Assembly (NCBI GenBank): GCA_018436595.1
Contig: JAHDLC010000027.1
Coordinates: forward strand, 1 to 64,000
Length of the DNA stretch: 64,000 bases
Reading direction: 5' to 3'
Origin: Synergistaceae bacterium
Lineage (GTDB): Bacteria; Synergistota; Synergistia; Synergistales; Aminobacteriaceae
A program made the position numbers and the translations under genes. This document shows, one piece after another, positions 24,578-32,570 of this stretch. Under the pieces are notes generated by a model. The model saw only the letters and a list, made by a program, of their open reading frames with translations, had not been told where the DNA came from and ran no database searches. Within the stretch, counting starts at the first letter, position 1. Each line of letters starts with the position of its first letter.

Positions 24578-26248
24578 ATGAAATCTCGTCGTTTTTCAGC
24601 TGTTTTGTTTGCGTGCGTCCTTGCCGCGTTTGCGGCATCAACCGCCCTGGCGTGCACTCCTCTCGGTGTCGGGGCGAAGGCCAGCACCGACGGATCAGTG
24701 ATCGTCAGCCATACCTGCGACGGCTGGTACGACCACAGGATCAGGATTGTTCCCGGCGGCGAGCACAAACCCGGCGAAATGGTGGATATATACAACATCA
24801 TGTGCTACGACACGAGACCTGACCGTCCCGTGAAGAAAGTAGGCGAGATCCCCCAGGCCGAAAAAACCTACACGTACTTTCATATCGGATACCCCTTCAT
24901 GAACGATCAGCAGCTCATGATGGGCGAGTTCACATGGAGCGGGCGGGATGAGCTTGCGACTCCCGAAGGCCTCTTATACATCGAAAACCTCGAAGCCCTC
25001 GGCCTTGCCCGTGCCGCCACCGCCCGGGAAGCAATTCAGGTCATGGGAGAGCTTGCGGAAAAATACGGATACGCTGATGGCGGAGAAACCCTCGTCATCG
25101 GCGACACCAAGGAACTCTGGGTATTCGAGGTCTGCGGTCCCGGACTCTGGAACAAGGAATCAGGCCGTCCCGGCGCCCACTGGGCTGCCCGCAGGGTCCC
25201 GGACGACCAGGTCTTCGTGGGAGCCAACCGTGCGAGAATAGGGGTCATCGATTTTGCAGACACCGAAAACTTCATGTTCTCCACCGACATCACGAAACTC
25301 CCCGAGCAGATGGGCTGGTGGAAACCCGGTACGCCCTTCCACTTCGCCGATATTTTCAATCCCGAACCCTACGGTTACCCCTATTACCAGGCCAGGAGAG
25401 AGTGGAGAGCCCTCAACCTGGTGGCTCCTTCCCAGAAGTTCGACGTCCTCGGTGAATATGATCATTACCCCTTCTCGGTGAAGCCTGACAAAAAACTCAA
25501 CGTCAGGGACATTATGGATATTTACAGCGACCACCTGGAAGGGACCGACTATGATCTTACAACGGACGCCGCCTCCGGCCCCTTCGGGAACCCGAACCGC
25601 TGGCCTACCCCGGCTTCAGTCCGGCCCGAAGACCGCAAGGGAATGGACTGGGAGCGCCCCATCGCCATGTTCAGGTGTTCGTACAGCTTCGTCTCCCAGA
25701 GCCGCGACTGGCTTCCCAACCCTATCGGCGGTGTGCTCTGGTTCGGACAGGACGCTCCGGACACCACCGTGTACGTTCCCATTTACTGCGGAGTGACCGA
25801 ACTTCCCAAGCCCTGGACCACCGGCAAGAGGGCGGAATTCGACCGTGAAAGCGCCTGGTGGGCTTTCAACCTCGTAAATAACTGGGCAAACCTCCGGTGG
25901 GACGCCATGTACAAGGTAATACGCGCCAAGAAGGCCGAATTTGAGGATGTTTTCTTTTCTCTCCAGTCCCAGGCAGAGGAAAAAGCCCTTGAGCTGTACA
26001 AAAAGGATCCCGCAGAAGCCGTGGCCTACCTAACCCGGTACACGAACGACAACCTGAACAAGGTGGAAAAGGGCTGGTGGGATTTCGCGTTCCACCTGAT
26101 CGGGAAATTCTACGACGGCGGTATGATCAGCGAGGAAGGCAAAATGACGTCCCCCGGCTACCCCACCGAGTACCTGAAGAAAGTCGGTTATGGAGATCTC
26201 ACCATCCGTGACCTCGAAAGAGCAAAGTCGAGGAAAGCACCGAAATAG
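24578..26248 (+). CDS. C69-family dipeptidase, exported (second copy)
   Basis: The 556-residue product is a paralogue of the protein at 20046-21641. The signal peptide ends in ALA before Cys26 (CTPLGVGAKASTDGS), a classic signal peptidase I site that would free the catalytic N-terminal Cys. Shared family blocks include CDGWYDHRIRIVPGGEH, HWAARRVPDDQ and SQSRDWLPNPIGGVLWFGQD. The start ATG 24578 is 7 nt after AGGAGGT. A good intrinsic terminator follows. Placement after the two-component pair suggests that its expression responds to the sensed compound. Confidence 0.92.
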   Translation: MKSRRFSAVLFACVLAAFAASTALACTPLGVGAKASTDGSVIVSHTCDGWYDHRIRIVPGGEHKPGEMVDIYNIMCYDTRPDRPVKKVGEIPQAEKTYTYFHIGYPFMNDQQLMMGEFTWSGRDELATPEGLLYIENLEALGLARAATAREAIQVMGELAEKYGYADGGETLVIGDTKELWVFEVCGPGLWNKESGRPGAHWAARRVPDDQVFVGANRARIGVIDFADTENFMFSTDITKLPEQMGWWKPGTPFHFADIFNPEPYGYPYYQARREWRALNLVAPSQKFDVLGEYDHYPFSVKPDKKLNVRDIMDIYSDHLEGTDYDLTTDAASGPFGNPNRWPTPASVRPEDRKGMDWERPIAMFRCSYSFVSQSRDWLPNPIGGVLWFGQDAPDTTVYVPIYCGVTELPKPWTTGKRAEFDRESAWWAFNLVNNWANLRWDAMYKVIRAKKAEFEDVFFSLQSQAEEKALELYKKDPAEAVAYLTRYTNDNLNKVEKGWWDFAFHLIGKFYDGGMISEEGKMTSPGYPTEYLKKVGYGDLTIRDLERAKSRKAPK

Positions 26249-26267
26249 GCAACAAAGGACACTCCAG

Positions 26268-26299
26268 GAGCGGCTCCCCCGCCGCTCTTTCTCTTCTTT
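26268..26299 (+). terminator. Intrinsic terminator after the second dipeptidase
   Basis: Stem GAGCGGC / GCCGCTC with a TCCCCC loop (26268-26287) is followed by TTTCTCTTCTTT. It lies 20 nt after the dipeptidase stop. Partial readthrough into the downstream secreted protein and permease genes is possible. Confidence 0.7.
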
Positions 26300-26355
26300 C
26301 CCCGCACGGGAACGATACCGGCGCAATGAAGCGCATCAACAGGAGGTTCAGCGAG

Positions 26356-26907
26356 ATGAAAAAAAATGCGACTGCCCTTTTCTGCCTTTGCCTTGCGGCC
26401 CTTCTTTTTGCAGGTATGGCGTCCGCAGAGGCTCCGAAACTTGAGGGCCCCTACCTCGTCACGACCTGCGGACAGAGCCCGGGAGCAGTCATGCTCCGCA
26501 TGTCGGCTCTCCAGGCAGGAGTACAGGCGGAACACGACAACGCACTTTCCGCCCCGGCTCTTGCGGGAAAAAAAGCGAAAACCCTCATCGTGACCGCCGG
26601 AACAAGCATGAAAGGTATGGGAGCTGCGGGAACGAACGTCAACAAGGAGATAGAACGGTGCACCGCCCTCATGGAAGCTGCCCGTTCCGCCGGAATGACC
26701 GTCGTGGGGGCCCACATCGAAGGCATGGCCCGGCGGACGGACAGTTCGGATGAAGCATCCATCGAAGCCGTCATGGGAGCTGCCGACATCATCCTCGTAG
26801 TGGAGGACAGTGACAGCGACGGATTTTTCACACGGTACGCCGGTGAACACGGGAAACCCATCGTGAAGGTCAAAGATGCCCTCGCCATCGGAAACGCTCT
26901 GAAATAA
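26356..26907 (+). CDS. Small secreted protein, DUF6305-like
   Basis: The 183-residue protein has a signal peptide ending MASA (about residues 1-24). A compact alpha/beta domain follows with TTCGQSPGAVML, a VTAGTSMKGMGAAGTN loop and a run of alternating strands (TVVGAHIEG, DIILVVEDSDSDG). It resembles proteins I know as DUF6305, which I cannot verify here. The start ATG 26356 has AGGAGG 9 nt upstream; the in-frame ATG at 26326 has none. It precedes a DctM-like permease, so an extracytoplasmic ligand-handling role is plausible but unproven. Confidence 0.7.
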   Translation: MKKNATALFCLCLAALLFAGMASAEAPKLEGPYLVTTCGQSPGAVMLRMSALQAGVQAEHDNALSAPALAGKKAKTLIVTAGTSMKGMGAAGTNVNKEIERCTALMEAARSAGMTVVGAHIEGMARRTDSSDEASIEAVMGAADIILVVEDSDSDGFFTRYAGEHGKPIVKVKDALAIGNALK

Positions 26908-26927
26908 GCGGCTTTCGTCAGGGTTGG

Positions 26928-26962
26928 AGGGCCTCTCAACGGGGCCCTTTCCCCATTTTTCT
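26928..26962 (+). terminator. Weak hairpin between secreted protein and permease genes
   Basis: Stem AGGGCC / GGCCCT (26928-26933 with 26943-26948) is followed by TTCCCCATTTTTCTT. The 6-bp stem and interrupted U-tract suggest at most partial termination, which would lower permease relative to the secreted protein. Confidence 0.4.
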
Positions 26963-26980
26963 TGAAAGGATGTATCACCG

Positions 26981-28315
26981 ATGACAATGTTTCATCATTC
27001 GCTTCTCGTTCTCATGGTCATCGTTCTGGCGTTTTCCGCAGGGAAAAAGTTCTCCCTGACCACCGAACTTTCCATGCTTGCCGGGGCCCTTGCAGGTCTT
27101 GCCGCCCACATGATCCTCCCCAAGGGGGCAGATCCCCGGTCCCCTCTCCTCCTCGCAGAAGCGGTACGCCATCTCGTCGAAGGGACCTTCACCTACTTCG
27201 ACGTCTGTCTCATCTTCCTTACGGCCACGTTTTTCATGGCCCTCTACAAGGAAGCAGGGGGCGTGGCCTTCATCGTGAGAAAAATAGTCCGGACGTTCCA
27301 TTCCCGCCGGTTTGTCTGTCTTCTTCTCCTGGTCCTCGTAATGCTTGCGCCCGGAGCCATCACGGGCTCCGGAGCCACGGCCGTGCTGACCGTAGGCTCC
27401 CTTGTCGGGTCCGTCCTCCTTGCAATGGGCGTGGAGGAAGACCGTCGCACTGCCCTGATCTTCCTTCTTGCGGCAATGAGCGCAGCCTGTCCGCCCATCA
27501 ATCTGTGGGCAATGATGGCCGCCGCCGGTGCCAATATGCCCTACGTCGGTTTTGCCGCTCCTCTTGCCGTACTCTCCATTTCGGGTGCTCTTTTTTCTGC
27601 CTTCTGGCTTGCGGGAAAAGGAAAGCCCGTTGATCTTGAGAAAGCCCTTTCTGACCTTCCTGAAGTTCCGGAGGGGTGGAACTGGTATCGCGCAGGGTTT
27701 CCCTTTCTCCTGCTTGCAGCTCTCGTGGGGGCAGGACGGATCATTCCCCACGGTTTTCCGGTCCTGGGACTCCCGCTGATTTTCATGATCTGCGCCCTTT
27801 CCGTCCTTTTGATCAGCCCGGTGCGTCCTCCCGTCTTCCGGGTTGCTACCGATACTGTACACAACCTGCAGGGCCTCGTGGGCATCATGGTCGTTGTCGG
27901 AGCCCTCATCCAGATCATGACCCTGAGCGGCGTCAGGGGACTGCTTTCCCTAGCGGTGGTCACTCTGCCGCTGACGGTTCTCTTCTTCTCTCTTTGGCTC
28001 ATCCTGCCCATTTCGGAGGGAATGCTCCAGTATGCCGTCGCTCCGCTTTTCGGTGTGCCGCTGATCATGCTGTTCAACATGAAGGGACTTGACCCGGTGA
28101 TTTCCCTCGCGGCATGGTCCGTCATGTGGCCCCTTGGAGACTGTCTTCCACCCACGGCGGTCGTGGGCAGGGCAACCGTAATGGAACTCGGCTACACGGG
28201 GGACTATTTCCGGGGCTTCGTCCGGACATCCCTGGTCCCCATGGCCGCAATTCTCCTTCTGTGCTCCCTTTTCATGGTGTACAGCAGCGAACTGTCCGGC
28301 GTGATCGGAGGCTGA
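26981..28315 (+). CDS. DctM-like membrane permease (ion transporter superfamily)
   Basis: The 444-residue protein has about 11-12 hydrophobic helices and an inverted-repeat look. Matching short motifs are GAITGSGATAVLTVG in the first half and PLGDCLPPTAVVG in the second, like the substrate-binding hairpins of TRAP DctM and related carboxylate carriers. No DctP-type binding protein or standard DctQ is adjacent. Instead a secreted DUF6305-like protein precedes it and a 56-residue membrane protein starts 4 nt after its stop. The ATG follows GAAAGGATG. Substrate is probably an organic acid or acyl amino acid, by context only. Confidence 0.75.
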   Translation: MTMFHHSLLVLMVIVLAFSAGKKFSLTTELSMLAGALAGLAAHMILPKGADPRSPLLLAEAVRHLVEGTFTYFDVCLIFLTATFFMALYKEAGGVAFIVRKIVRTFHSRRFVCLLLLVLVMLAPGAITGSGATAVLTVGSLVGSVLLAMGVEEDRRTALIFLLAAMSAACPPINLWAMMAAAGANMPYVGFAAPLAVLSISGALFSAFWLAGKGKPVDLEKALSDLPEVPEGWNWYRAGFPFLLLAALVGAGRIIPHGFPVLGLPLIFMICALSVLLISPVRPPVFRVATDTVHNLQGLVGIMVVVGALIQIMTLSGVRGLLSLAVVTLPLTVLFFSLWLILPISEGMLQYAVAPLFGVPLIMLFNMKGLDPVISLAAWSVMWPLGDCLPPTAVVGRATVMELGYTGDYFRGFVRTSLVPMAAILLLCSLFMVYSSELSGVIGG

Positions 28316-28319
28316 CAGC

Positions 28320-28490
28320 ATGGACTTAATTATGAGCAATTCCGTTGCAATGATTTTGTACTACTTCATCACGGCATTCTTTCTTCTTGCCCTTGCGAAA
28401 AATTTTCTTGCCACCAAAAGCCTGCAGGAGGCGGCTCTTTACGGGATCATCATGATCCCCTTCGTCCTCCGGCTTTTGCGGCTGAAGTAG
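28320..28490 (+). CDS. 56-residue membrane protein in the permease operon
   Basis: A short frame (MDLIMSNSVAMILYY...) encodes 56 residues with a hydrophobic helix (about 10-26), a polar turn (NFLATKSLQEA) and a second hydrophobic stretch (about 37-51) ending LLRLK. GGAGG lies 8 nt before the ATG. It fits exactly between the permease stop (28315) and the hydrolase start (28507). The SD, position and hydrophobic pattern support a real gene. It could be a small subunit of the permease, replacing DctQ, but it matches no family I recognise. Confidence 0.75.
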   Translation: MDLIMSNSVAMILYYFITAFFLLALAKNFLATKSLQEAALYGIIMIPFVLRLLRLK

Positions 28491-28506
28491 AAGGGAGGAA
28501 GAGACC

Positions 28507-29670
28507 ATGACCATCAGGACCGCAAAAGCGGTCATCCTCCTTATCGCAGGCGGCTGTGCCGCCGTGGCCGGTTTACTCTTCAAGGAGCACAGGGAATACA
28601 GGGAAGCCGTCGTCGTCAGTCCCTACATCACGGAAGTAAAAAAACTCAGCGATTACAGCGATTCCGTAAAGGACTCGGTAAACGATGCCAACGTGTACAT
28701 TTTTGACAGCGGAGTTCCGGGAGGAACTGCAGTGCTCATCGGGGGAACCCATCCCGAAGAACCGGTAGCAAACATGTCAGCCCAAATCTTCACGGAGAAC
28801 GTGAAACCCCTTCAGGGAAAAGTCATCGTCATCAACAGGATAAACCGGAGCGCTTCTCTCGGAACCAGGATGGGAGAAGCCTATCCACGGTTCTACCATG
28901 TCAAAACACCCTGGGGCACAAAAAAATGGCGCTACGGTGACCGGGTTGCAAGCCCTCTCGATTCATGGCCCGACCCCGAAGTGTACATTCATTACCCCAG
29001 CGGACAGAACCTCGCCTACATGGACATCAGGAACGCAAACAGAACATGGCCCGGCCGGCCGGATGGCCTTCTTGCCGAAAGGACATGCTTTGCCGCCATG
29101 GAACTGATCCGAAAAGAAAAGGCCGACGTTGTTATGGATTTCCACGAGGCTGAACTCGAATACGCCGTGGAAAACACCATCGTTGTCCACGAAAAGGGCC
29201 AGCCGGTAGCCGCCATGGCCTCGATGATGCTCACCTCCCAGAGCTTCGACGTCCCTATCGGCATGGAGTTTTCACCCAAGGCCCTCCACGGGCTCTCCCA
29301 CAGGGAGATTGGAGACCATTCCCACGCGGTGTCCTATCTCGCGGAAGTTGCCGAACCAATGCTCGACAGAATACGGGGCATAACCGACGAGGAACTTCTC
29401 ATGTCCGGAAAGGACCGTTTCGTCATGAAAGCCGGAGAGCACAAGCTCCTCTACGCTCCCATCGATGAAAACGGGTGGCCTGCCCATAAAAGGACAGCCC
29501 GGCATGTCACGACGATGATGACGATTCTTCAGGTCCACAATATGCTGACCCCCGACAAGGCAATCATTCTCGATGGAATTCCCTCATACGGAGACTTGAT
29601 GGACAACGGCATGGGGCAATACTTTGCCGACCCTGACGCAAGCCCTGCCGAAAGAGTGTTTTTCGACTGA
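28507..29670 (+). CDS. Membrane-anchored succinylglutamate desuccinylase/aspartoacylase-family hydrolase
   Basis: The 387-residue protein starts with a membrane helix (about 7-24). An M14-like zinc hydrolase domain of the AstE/AspA family follows: GGTHPEEP supplies the HxxE zinc ligands and VMDFHEAELEYA the later His/Glu. Family members release acyl groups or amino acids from N-acyl amino acids or small amides. The ATG follows GGGAGG. It ends the permease operon. Membrane anchoring and the link with exported dipeptidases suggest that it trims a substrate at the cell surface, an inference. Confidence 0.82.
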   Translation: MTIRTAKAVILLIAGGCAAVAGLLFKEHREYREAVVVSPYITEVKKLSDYSDSVKDSVNDANVYIFDSGVPGGTAVLIGGTHPEEPVANMSAQIFTENVKPLQGKVIVINRINRSASLGTRMGEAYPRFYHVKTPWGTKKWRYGDRVASPLDSWPDPEVYIHYPSGQNLAYMDIRNANRTWPGRPDGLLAERTCFAAMELIRKEKADVVMDFHEAELEYAVENTIVVHEKGQPVAAMASMMLTSQSFDVPIGMEFSPKALHGLSHREIGDHSHAVSYLAEVAEPMLDRIRGITDEELLMSGKDRFVMKAGEHKLLYAPIDENGWPAHKRTARHVTTMMTILQVHNMLTPDKAIILDGIPSYGDLMDNGMGQYFADPDASPAERVFFD

Positions 29671-29676
29671 CTGTCA

Positions 29677-29711
29677 TGCGGGGGAAGGACCTTCCGGCCT
29701 CTTCCCCCGCA
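29677..29711. terminator. Bidirectional hairpin between convergent genes
   Basis: An 11-bp perfect stem TGCGGGGGAAG / CTTCCCCCGCA (29677-29687 with 29701-29711) lies between the hydrolase stop at 29670 and the glutamate dehydrogenase stop at 29722. No U-tract follows on either strand, so it may act with Rho or block readthrough. Confidence 0.5.
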
Positions 29712-29721
29712 CTATACCCCA

Positions 29722-30963
29722 TCAGGGCCAGATACCCCGGAACCGCATGGCATCCACGATCCTGCTCACTGCTTTCACGTAAGCTGCCTGCCGGAAGCTA
29801 ATCTTCCGGTCCTCCCGTATCCTCCAGATCTCACCGAAGGAGCGGACCATCCGTTCATCAAGCTTGGAAAAAACATATTCCTCGGACCACATGTCTCCAG
29901 AGCGCCCCTGGATCCATTCAAAACAGCTGACGATGACTCCTCCGGCGTTGGCAAGGACATCGGGCACGATAAGGATTCCCTTGTCGGAGAGAACGGCTTC
30001 GCCTTCAGGGGTGATGGGACCGTTGGCCAGCTCAAGAATCACCTTTGCCTTTACTCCTCCGGCATTCTTTTCGTCTATTGCCCCGCCGAGGGCAGCCAGG
30101 ATGAGAATATCCATTTCCTTTTCAAAAATCAGGTCAGGGAAGAATTCTTCTCCTCCCGGAAAACCTTTCAATGAGCGGGTTTCTTCCTTGTATTTACCGA
30201 CTTCCGAATATTTCAATCCCGAGGGATTGTAAATCGCAGCGGCGGAATCGCAGACCGTTACGACAGTAAGACCGAGGTCCTCCTCAACGAACCGGTGGGC
30301 TCTCGATCCAACGTTGCCGTACCCCTGGATCCCGACCTTCAGTGGTTTTCCGAGTAATCCCATTGCCTTGAGGGCTTCCCGGAGGATGAAGATACCGCCC
30401 TTTCCCGTCGAGTCCGACCTCCCGAGGGAGCCGCCCATGACCACAGGCTTTCCGGTAAAAGCGGAGGGTTCGCTCCATCCCTTCACTTTCTCGAAGGTAT
30501 CAAGGAACCAGGCCATTACCTGGGGATTGGTGTACACATCGGGGGCGGGAATATCGTAGTCGGTCCCGACGAACCGGGATATACCGAACGCATAGGCTCT
30601 GCTGAGATTCTCCAGCTCATTCCGTGAGAGTTCCCTGACATCTACGGCAACGCCTCCTTTCCCGCCGCCGTAGGGGAGTCCGGCAATGGAACACTTGATG
30701 GTCATCCAGGAGGAAAGGGCAACCACCTCGTCTCTGCTCACCTCCACGTGGTACCGAACCCCACCCTTGTAGGGACCGAGAGCGTTGTTGTGATGACTCC
30801 GCCACGCACTGAAAATCTTCACGCCTCCCCCGTCGAGCCGCACGGGAAGAGAAAGCTCAAGCACTTCTTTCGGGTACCTGAGCATATCAAGGTATTCCGG
30901 CTCCACGGTAAGGTAAGGCACCGCCTGTTCAAGCTGCTGAAGATACATCTCTCTCGGGTTCAT
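29722..30963 (-). CDS. gdhA: Glutamate dehydrogenase (Glu/Leu/Phe/Val family), copy 1
   Basis: The enzyme oxidatively deaminates glutamate to 2-oxoglutarate and ammonium, a key step in amino-acid fermentation. The 413-residue protein has the substrate-binding Lys regions GPYKGGVRYH and PYGGGKGGV with the catalytic lysine, PAPDVYTNPQVM, and a C-terminal Rossmann domain starting near GIQGYGNVGS. The start ATG 30963 is 10 nt after AGGAGGT; a GTG four codons upstream overlaps that SD. It lies downstream of a second glutamate dehydrogenase but is separated by a terminator. Use of leucine or another amino acid cannot be excluded. Confidence 0.9.
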   Translation of the reverse strand: MNPREMYLQQLEQAVPYLTVEPEYLDMLRYPKEVLELSLPVRLDGGGVKIFSAWRSHHNNALGPYKGGVRYHVEVSRDEVVALSSWMTIKCSIAGLPYGGGKGGVAVDVRELSRNELENLSRAYAFGISRFVGTDYDIPAPDVYTNPQVMAWFLDTFEKVKGWSEPSAFTGKPVVMGGSLGRSDSTGKGGIFILREALKAMGLLGKPLKVGIQGYGNVGSRAHRFVEEDLGLTVVTVCDSAAAIYNPSGLKYSEVGKYKEETRSLKGFPGGEEFFPDLIFEKEMDILILAALGGAIDEKNAGGVKAKVILELANGPITPEGEAVLSDKGILIVPDVLANAGGVIVSCFEWIQGRSGDMWSEEYVFSKLDERMVRSFGEIWRIREDRKISFRQAAYVKAVSRIVDAMRFRGIWP

Positions 30964-31100
30964 CCGTTCATCCACCTCCTCGGAGATCTACTTCCCCATG
31001 GAAAACAGAGACCGATGCGCCACTGACCTCTTTGAAAATTCTAACATAAACAGTGCTTTTTTTGACTACATATTTGTCTTTTCTGTCTAATTAAGAGAGC

Positions 31101-31131
31101 AAAAAAAAGAGGCCGGATCACTCCGGCCTCT
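31101..31131 (-). terminator. Intrinsic terminator of glutamate dehydrogenase copy 2
   Basis: On the minus strand the perfect stem AGAGGCCGGA / TCCGGCCTCT (31131-31122 with 31117-31108), with loop GTGA, is followed by an unbroken run of T (complement of 31101-31107). Confidence 0.92.
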
Positions 31132-31155
31132 TTACATCAGCTTCAATATTCAGGT

Positions 31156-32433
31156 TTACAGGAACACGCCTCTCATCCGGACCGCGTCGGCCACCCTCTG
31201 GATGGCCGCCATAAAGGCTGCCCGGCGCATCTTGACGTTTTTGTCCTTCGCGTACGTCCAAACCCTCTGGAAGTTGTCCTTCATAATGCGGATCAGCCGG
31301 TCGTTGTACTCCTCCTCCGACCAGAAAAATCCGCCGAGGTCCTGGGCCCACTCGAAGTAGGAGCCGATGACTCCGCCCGAATTGGCGAGGAAGTCGGGGA
31401 CGACGAGAATGCCCTTTTCGTCGAGAATGGCGTCACCTTCAGGAGTGATGGGGCCGTTGGCTGCTTCGACAATGTACTTCGCCTTGACCTTGTCGGCATT
31501 CTTTCCGTTGATGACGCCCTCAAGGGCAGCGGGGATAAGGATGTCACAATCCAGGAAAAGAACTTCGGGAAGGTCGAGCTTCTGGCAGCCGTCGCAGGTG
31601 AAGCCTTCAAGAAGGCGCTTCGGGTGGTTGCTCACGTGATCGAAGGCTTTTTTGATATCAAGGCCGTTGGGAGCATAGTATGTTCCTGTGATATCGCTGA
31701 TTCCGATAACCTTGGACCCGGAATCGATCATTGTAAGGGCCGCGTAAGTGCCCACGTTGCCGAAACCCTGGATGGCGACGGTGGCTCCTTCCGGAGACTT
31801 GCCGAGGTTTTTGAGAAGCTCAAGGGCGCAGGTTGCGACGCCGTAGCCGGTCGCAGCAGTACGGCCCTTGGATCCCCACAGGGGAATGGGCTTGCCTGTA
31901 AAGATGGCGGGCTCGAGCTGGTTCTTCATCTTGCTGATGGTGTCCATGAACCAGACCATTTCAGGTCCGCCGGTGTTGACGTCCGGTGCGGGAACGTCGG
32001 TCCAGGCGCCGATGACGGGAGCCATGCGTGCAGCCCAGGTCCTGGCGATCCGTTCTTTTTCCTTCTTGGAAAGCTCGAGAGGTTCGCAGGAAACGCCGCC
32101 CTTGCCTCCGCCGTAGGGAATTCCGGCGAGGGAGCATTTCCAGGTCATCATCATGCCGAGGGCTTCGCATTCGTCGAGGTTCACTTCAGGGTGGAAACGG
32201 ACTCCGCCTTTGCCCGGCCCGATGGCGGATGAATGGAGAACCCTGTACCCGTCAAAAACCCGGACCGTACCGTCATCCATTTCCACGGGGATGGAAACGC
32301 ATGTCCGGCGCTCGGAATGGCTGAGGATGTCGATGAGTCCCTCTTCGAGCCCCATCTCCTCAGCTGCTGCATAGAAATTCTTGAGTGCTGTGTCAAGGAG
32401 AACGTTTGAGGAAGTACGCTTTACTACGGCCAT
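31156..32433 (-). CDS. gdhA: Glutamate dehydrogenase (Glu/Leu/Phe/Val family), copy 2
   Basis: The 425-residue protein is a paralogue of its neighbour, with HSSAIGPGKGGVRFHPEVN, PYGGGKGGVSCEP (catalytic Lys) and PAPDVNTGGPEM. The NAD(P)-binding domain starts near AIQGFGNVGT. It differs from copy 1 in an EGFTCDGCQKLDLPE insert with two Cys. The start is ATG 32433, 8 nt after AGGAGG. It has its own promoter and a strong terminator, so the two copies can be expressed independently. The two may differ in cofactor or direction; I cannot tell which. Confidence 0.92.
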   Translation of the reverse strand: MAVVKRTSSNVLLDTALKNFYAAAEEMGLEEGLIDILSHSERRTCVSIPVEMDDGTVRVFDGYRVLHSSAIGPGKGGVRFHPEVNLDECEALGMMMTWKCSLAGIPYGGGKGGVSCEPLELSKKEKERIARTWAARMAPVIGAWTDVPAPDVNTGGPEMVWFMDTISKMKNQLEPAIFTGKPIPLWGSKGRTAATGYGVATCALELLKNLGKSPEGATVAIQGFGNVGTYAALTMIDSGSKVIGISDITGTYYAPNGLDIKKAFDHVSNHPKRLLEGFTCDGCQKLDLPEVLFLDCDILIPAALEGVINGKNADKVKAKYIVEAANGPITPEGDAILDEKGILVVPDFLANSGGVIGSYFEWAQDLGGFFWSEEEYNDRLIRIMKDNFQRVWTYAKDKNVKMRRAAFMAAIQRVADAVRMRGVFL

Positions 32434-32483
32434 TAAACACACCTCCTGTATTTTTACGGCTTCCGCCGTTTGAGACTGTTCAT

Positions 32484-32513
32484 ATCATAACATTTTTTTC
32501 CCAAAAGCACCAA
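32484..32513 (-). promoter_or_regulatory. Promoter of glutamate dehydrogenase copy 2
   Basis: On the minus strand TTGGTG (32513-32508), an 18-nt spacer and TATGAT (32489-32484) lie about 50 nt upstream of the ATG. The surrounding DNA is very A+T-rich, which fits a highly expressed catabolic gene. Confidence 0.55.
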
Positions 32514-32570
32514 GAAAAGAGAAGAAATAGGTCAAAATAGTTCCAAATACCTAAAACAAAATATTACAAT

